NCBI GenBank assembly: GCA_918807975.1
Contig: OU964919.1
Span: forward strand, 15,890,001-15,954,000
Length of the DNA stretch: 64,000 bases
Origin: Aplidium turbinatum
Lineage: Eukaryota; Chordata; Ascidiacea; Aplousobranchia; Polyclinidae
Direction of reading: 5' to 3'
Under the pieces are notes generated by a model. That model was not told the DNA's origin and ran no database searches. It saw only the letters and a list, made by a program, of their open reading frames with translations. The translations under genes were made by a program, and so were the position numbers. Shown here piece after piece: positions 62,530 through 64,000 of this stretch; the first letter of the stretch is position 1, and every line of letters starts with the position of its first letter.

Positions 62530-63583
62530 AAAAACTACTGACAAAACTGGACAAGTTTTCCAAACAAGGAATTTCACGACCTGACCCAAAACCCATTTCA
62601 TGAACGGAAGCGTTTGTAAAAAAAATCCAGAAGAACGGTTAGAATAGTCTTGCACGTGACAAAGACTTCCGCTTCCGATATGGAATAAAGCGTTAGCTAA
62701 ATCTCCTCGTTGTTTTCAATGCATTGGAGCACGTTTTTCTCGCATGCACGCTAATTATGTTTCCCATACCAAAAGCAGAAACAATGTTCAGTCTTGCGCG
62801 TAAAAGATGAACCTAAGCTAATAACATAAAAAACATTTTCTCCAACCAGTGATTCAGAAATGTTTTATATTGTTATTACATTATTTACAAATTTTACAAA
62901 ACTAATGAATCAAAAAGTCAAGTTTTTGTTAATGAGCCTCCGTTTATTTTCTGCTTTGAACGTTAGGTATGATAAGATCAATTTCTAGAACTCTGAAAGC
63001 CACAACAAATTTTGAAATTCCTATAACTCTAAACAGGTAATGAGAAAAAGGTGTTTGGGTAGCCTACTTCAGCTTAATAAACTACCTTTTAAGTGCCAAT
63101 ATGAAACGCTATTTCCGGCATAGCCAACTTGTGCTCAAACCTTGCAACGTCAGAAAAAAATTGTTATACGTTGGCACTGAACCACAGCAAGTAGAACGTC
63201 CAACAATTTTCGTTAAGATCTTTTAAATTAACAGAAATGGTTGCTTGAGACTAAAAACATTTGCTAATTAACTCTTCGTTTCTTCACTGCTCATATAAAG
63301 TTAACTTCATCCAATTTGACTTTGCAATATGGTCTACTTATCATATCCACATAAGAATATCGGTTAGCCTATATTCACAGCTCCAGGCCTTGCTGATAAA
63401 GTTGCTGAAACAAGTAGGCCTACTGTTAAAAAAAAGAAGCTTTTATTGAATCATGCAAAGGAGCGGTTCGGTGCTTGTATGGGGAGCTCGCTCGCCTGCC
63501 CACGAATTCGGGTGTTTCATCATCTTAACACGATTGCTGGCTTCCAACAGTGTTCAAACCATTGTCAGGTGAATACTTTAACA
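62530..63583. other. Unrecognised stretch
   Basis: AT-rich. A region near 63461-63515 (GAGCGGTTCGGTGCTTGTAT) looks faintly tRNA- or SINE-like but lacks a clear A box. Nothing else seen. Confidence 0.35.
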
Positions 63584-64000
63584 CAGGGGTCACCAACTTT
63601 TTTTGCATGCGGGCCACTTTAGCACTAAGAAGAGCTGTGGCGAGCCGCACAAATAAAACTTTTGGTACGGTAGGTTGACTGTTATGCTAGAAAAAAACAC
63701 ATTTCGTACCCAGTATCCAGCTTTACATGTTGTTAATATTTATCTTAGAATACAGCAGTGACAAAATTAGTCGAAGAACGTTACTGCCAGGCCAAGCTCC
63801 TTTAACAACACTTTTGACTTCTTTAACAATGCCTCATAAACGAGGCCACTTGTTTTGCGCAGTTGTGCTAGCGAGGCGAGCGGTTTCATCAGAATATTCA
63901 TCGCCAAGCAAGAGTGGTGTCGTCACTTCGCTTCACAAAAAATATCTTGCAGTTAACAGTTTTAGTAAACGAGGAAATGTTTGACACATCGCAATACAGG
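63584..64000 (+). mobile_element. Left part of a hAT element running off the window
   Basis: It starts CAGGGGTCACCAACTTTTTT, followed by GCGGGCCAC, the typical terminal sequence of this hAT family. The right end must lie beyond the window, so its target duplication cannot be checked. Confidence 0.65.

Overview
The window is AT-rich animal nuclear DNA. Its genes are split into short exons with GT-AG introns, AATAAA signals and many introns full of transposons. The proteins have clear vertebrate counterparts but are strongly diverged from them, so a marine invertebrate fits, and a tunicate or other invertebrate deuterostome would be my first guess at low confidence. There is no prokaryotic, organellar, CRISPR or rRNA signal. 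I saw no LTR retrovirus or Polinton.

Three host genes can be read. (1) Positions 283-680, plus strand: the last two exons of a C19orf53/UPF0390 homologue whose first exon lies to the left of the window. (2) Positions 1863-10813, plus strand: a complete six-exon BCCIP homologue of 275 codons, with all intron phases consistent. (3) About 12.8 to 48.85 kb, minus strand: a cyclic-nucleotide-gated channel of the CNGA type. I traced fourteen exons from the first methionine seen to the middle of the cyclic-nucleotide-binding domain, plus two exons for the probable C-terminal tail. They include S1, S2-S4, S5, the pore with a TIGE filter, S6, the C-linker and the binding domain. Exon phases fit throughout, except around one short exon missing after S6 and one or more missing in the C-terminal tail. 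BCCIP and the channel gene are convergent. A possible last exon of another plus-strand gene lies at 62386-62520.

The rest is mostly mobile DNA. hAT-type elements dominate. At least thirteen copies can be delimited, most by terminal inverted repeats (CAGGG.., CAGYGGTTCTCAACC.. or TAGGG..) together with 6-8 bp target duplications; two of these assignments are looser. Others are a palindromic P-like element of about 6 kb (31633-37605) carrying a nested 3.4 kb palindrome, and a three-level nest at 57764-60959 holding a pogo/Tigger transposase with a PHD-like finger. There are also non-LTR retrotransposon fragments, two Penelope-like tails, two tRNA-derived SINE families and several foldback MITEs. 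A diverged copy of one repeat (56.0-56.7 kb) supplies natural empty sites for two insertions in its partner (16.3-18.3 kb).

The most interesting points are two GC-AG introns in the channel gene, a Val where cGMP-preferring channels have Thr in the phosphate-binding cassette, the P-like palindrome nest, and a very frequent TAGGCCTA/GTAGCCTAC word in non-coding DNA.
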